Below the pieces are notes generated by a model that worked only from the letters and a program-made list of their open reading frames with translations, did no database searches and was not told where the DNA came from. The translations under genes and the position numbers were made by a program. From an uncultured bacterium (GTDB lineage Bacteria > Cyanobacteriota > Vampirovibrionia > Gastranaerophilales > Gastranaerophilaceae), in NCBI GenBank assembly GCA_902760645.1, contig CACWHC010000009.1, positions 1 through 64,000 on the forward strand: a stretch of 64,000 bases of DNA, given 5' to 3'. This document shows positions 61,805-64,000 of the stretch, piece by piece. Every line of letters begins with the position of its first letter. Position 1 is the stretch's first letter.

Positions 61805-62647
61805 ATGTCTTTTATTAACAAATTATCATCAAAAGTTGAAAATGTTATATCAGGTAATTGGGTTAAGCTGCCAAACAGATTTCCTCAGGAAAGTGATTGG
61901 CTGAAGATGGGTGCGGTTTCTCTTAAACCCCGAACTAATACGCAGGATGAAATTCTTAATTCATTAAAGGCTCATGCTAAAGATAATGCGGAAATTGCCG
62001 ATTTCCTTGAACATCTTGATGAAATGGATAATAAGTATCTCGGCTTAGCTCACGATATTGTTGATCTTTCAAATTGTAATGAACGCTTAATCGGCAGCAT
62101 TAATATGTTGGATAAAGCTAATGAAAACCATTCTTTTATGGGGCATATACTTGGTATGCTGCCTGTGGTAAGCAGAGAAAATCCGGCAGCTCTCGATTTA
62201 TCTCAGGCTGTTATTAATAATTCGGATACTATTAATGCTAAATATTTCCTTATAAATTTATTTGGTTTTGATTTACATAAAATGAGCGGACTCGCCGAAC
62301 AATTTAAAGCTGTCAAAGAAGTTATCCCTATTATTGCCAGAGATACTTTGTCAGGCGGTTATCTTATGGATTTTTCCAAAAATAAGGAATTTTTTGAGTT
62401 TGTTAAATTCCTCGCTTCTTCCGATTCTAAACCGGCAAATGTCAGGATGCTTAATGAAATAATGAAAGTTATTCAGACATTATGCAAAAAAACGAATCCT
62501 AATTGTGACTTGGGTGCGATTAAAACCGCAGATACCGTTACTTTAAGAAAAAATTTAGATGCACTTCCTTATTACATAGAAAATGCGGAAGCTCAGGGTA
62601 AATATTCGGTAGATATTTCAGGTTTCTTGTCAAAAGCCGCAGATTAA
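61805..62647 (+). CDS. Hypothetical protein, 280 aa
   Basis: ATG 61805 with AGGA seven nt upstream; an earlier in-frame ATG at 61763 is less likely. All-helical and soluble, no signal peptide. Segments DNAEIADFLEHLDEMDNKYLGLAHDIVDLSN and AALDLSQAVINNSDTINAKYFLINLFGFD look like helix bundles; the C-terminus is a short helix rich in Asp and Lys. Family not recognised. Convergent with dnaE, 11 bp away. Confidence 0.7.
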   Translation: MSFINKLSSKVENVISGNWVKLPNRFPQESDWLKMGAVSLKPRTNTQDEILNSLKAHAKDNAEIADFLEHLDEMDNKYLGLAHDIVDLSNCNERLIGSINMLDKANENHSFMGHILGMLPVVSRENPAALDLSQAVINNSDTINAKYFLINLFGFDLHKMSGLAEQFKAVKEVIPIIARDTLSGGYLMDFSKNKEFFEFVKFLASSDSKPANVRMLNEIMKVIQTLCKKTNPNCDLGAIKTADTVTLRKNLDALPYYIENAEAQGKYSVDISGFLSKAAD

Positions 62648-62658
62648 ATATGATTCAA

Positions 62659-64000
62659 TTATGCAGTAGCTTCTTCTGTTACTTTTGTGTCCATTGACTT
62701 AATGTTGATATTGATGCGTTCTTTAAATGTTTGGTTTAGTGAATTTACCAAATCATTTGATGCTTTTACCCAAAACATTGAAGCGGTGAGAATTTTTGCC
62801 TCCACGCCGTCATCGTCAACTTTAAGCATAACAGGGTCAGAACCCTGAAATTCGCACAGTTTATTCTTTAAAAATACAAGTTCTTCAAATTTAAAATCAT
62901 TTTCTAATTTTATGGTAAGAATATTTGAGTTATCAACCGTTTTAACCGTATCAATAAGTATAACAGGCTGCTCAGAGTCTTCTTTTCTGCTGATTTTACC
63001 CGAAACAATTACTCGTTGTTCGTTTTGCAGGTATTCTCCGTATTCCGCAATCTTAGAATTAAATGCAATGGTTTCGGCTTTACCGGTCAAATCTTCAATA
63101 GTTATAAATCTTATAAATTTTGTCGGATCTTTTTTGGTAGGTATTTGTTTTGTTGCGGTAATTAACCCGCATATAGTTACTACCTTATCATTAGGTAAGT
63201 TTGCAAGTTCCGATACCTTATGCGTCATCAGAAACGGTAATTTATCCCTTATTGTTGACAGGGGATGGCTCGTTACATAAAATCCGAGAAATTCTTTTTC
63301 AAAAATCTGGATTTCTCTTTGACTATATTCTTCGTCAGAACCTGCAAGCTGGAATTTTGCATCCTGAAGGTCAGAAGAATCTCCAAGCATATCAAACAGG
63401 CTCGTTTGACCGGCTTCTTTTTGTTTGGCTTCTTTTGATGCTGTAGATGTTATGTATTCTATGTTTTCCCAAAGCTGTTTACGACTCTTTTCTATTGAGG
63501 AAAAAGCTCCAGCTTTTATCAGACCTTCTAACGTTTTTTTGTTTGAACATTTGGTATCCAGTCTTTTTACATAATCATATATGGATTTAAAGTCGCCGTT
63601 TTCATTTCGTTCTTTTATAATTTCTTCAATAACGCCTTCGCCTACTTGTTTTATTGAAGCCAAACCGAAACGTATGTTTCCGTTATCAGGTGTAAAGGTT
63701 GAGTATGAATGATTTATGTCTGGCGGAAGAATTTTTATACCTTTTTTCTGTGCTTCTTCCATATACAATTGAGTTTTATCCTGATCACCTGCTACACTTG
63801 ATAACAGTGCGGATAAGTATTCTACCGGATAATGGCATTTTAAGTATGCGGTTTGATATGCAACAAATGCGTAAGCTGCTGAGTGGCTTCGGTTGAAACA
63901 GTATGATGCGAATGCAAGAATTTGGTTAAACAGATTTGTTGCGGCTTCTGCGCTCATTCCGTGTTGTGCTGAGCGTTCAATAAACTTGCCTTTTTGTTTT
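62659..64000 (-). CDS. dnaE: DNA polymerase III alpha subunit, C-terminal part (cut at window edge)
   Basis: About 446 codons of the 3' end; the frame stays open to the right edge. The end of the polymerase core is visible (FIERSAQHGM, ILAFASYCFNRSHSAAYAFVAYQTAYLKCHYPVEYLSALLSS), followed by the helix-hairpin-helix region (IRFGLASIKQVGEGVIEEII; LEGLIKAGAF), then an OB-fold domain (VVTICGLITATKQIPTKK...FITIEDLTGKAETIAF) and a C-terminal tau-binding-like region. It is the replicative polymerase. Confidence 0.95.
   Translation of the reverse strand, partial: KQKGKFIERSAQHGMSAEAATNLFNQILAFASYCFNRSHSAAYAFVAYQTAYLKCHYPVEYLSALLSSVAGDQDKTQLYMEEAQKKGIKILPPDINHSYSTFTPDNGNIRFGLASIKQVGEGVIEEIIKERNENGDFKSIYDYVKRLDTKCSNKKTLEGLIKAGAFSSIEKSRKQLWENIEYITSTASKEAKQKEAGQTSLFDMLGDSSDLQDAKFQLAGSDEEYSQREIQIFEKEFLGFYVTSHPLSTIRDKLPFLMTHKVSELANLPNDKVVTICGLITATKQIPTKKDPTKFIRFITIEDLTGKAETIAFNSKIAEYGEYLQNEQRVIVSGKISRKEDSEQPVILIDTVKTVDNSNILTIKLENDFKFEELVFLKNKLCEFQGSDPVMLKVDDDGVEAKILTASMFWVKASNDLVNSLNQTFKERININIKSMDTKVTEEATA

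Overview
The window is low-GC bacterial DNA that best fits a non-photosynthetic, fermentative relative of the Cyanobacteria (Vampirovibrionia / Gastranaerophilales type). This is inference from gene content: three prepilin-like proteins with the same FTLAEVLITLGIIG N-terminus, a trimeric NADH-linked [FeFe] hydrogenase, a full-length pyruvate:ferredoxin oxidoreductase, a cyanobacterial-looking L34, many lineage-specific orphan proteins, and no photosynthesis or respiration genes. Most of the window is housekeeping DNA with tight operons and clear Rho-independent terminators. Several AT-rich or repeat-rich accessory islands lie next to tRNA genes.

Layout. 0-2.5 kb: repeat-rich start with a 10-G tract, dispersed palindromic repeats and a prepilin gene with a damaged start. 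2.5-8.2 kb: hydC-hydB-hydA and rmlA. 8.3-11 kb: recN and a sigma-70 factor. 11-12.2 kb: tRNA-Val followed by an attachment-like repeat region with a possible small toxin locus. 12.2-21.2 kb: a GH13-like protein, a 4_2-type holin-like membrane protein, an RlmD-type methyltransferase, orphans, and nifJ. 21.2-22.6 kb: a HigBA-like toxin-antitoxin pair between two copies of the same hairpin. 23.9-24.3 kb: tRNA-Thr, tRNA-Thr, tRNA-Tyr, then an ADP-ribosyltransferase-like gene. 25.7-34.1 kb: gpmI, an SNF2 helicase, an AI-2E family transporter and a radical SAM protein. 34.1-44.6 kb: a prepilin/HTH pair, leuD, rpsL-rpsG with a long leader, a CHAP hydrolase, coaE-rluB-thioesterase, ilvD, proC and rpmH. 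44.7-48.6 kb: two LysM murein hydrolases placed between rpmH and rnpA. 48.6-54 kb: a second prepilin/HTH pair, a HEPN-RES protein, a putative graspetide RiPP operon, an IS30 remnant, iteron-like repeats and tRNA-fMet. 54.3-64 kb: pnp, a kinase-like protein, a GT-C glycosyltransferase, an ADP-ribosyltransferase-like gene between tRNA-Gly 3'-end repeats, an orphan, and the 3' end of dnaE.

How it works together. NifJ and HydABC form a fermentative couple: pyruvate oxidation gives reduced ferredoxin, and the hydrogenase disposes of electrons from ferredoxin and NADH as H2. GpmI supplies lower glycolysis.

The most interesting locus is 51.05-53.08 kb. A 96-aa precursor has two 20-residue repeats of the form DTMTxxxSDxxD(D/E). 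It is translationally coupled (ATGA overlap) to a MvdC/MvdD-like ATP-grasp ligase, and a four-helix membrane protein follows 4 bp later. This looks like an omega-ester peptide (graspetide) system with a core distantly like microviridin.

A second window-wide signal is a promoter architecture in which a -10 hexamer sits 6 nt before the start codon, implying leaderless mRNAs, at about eight genes. All function calls come from reading the sequence; no database search was possible.
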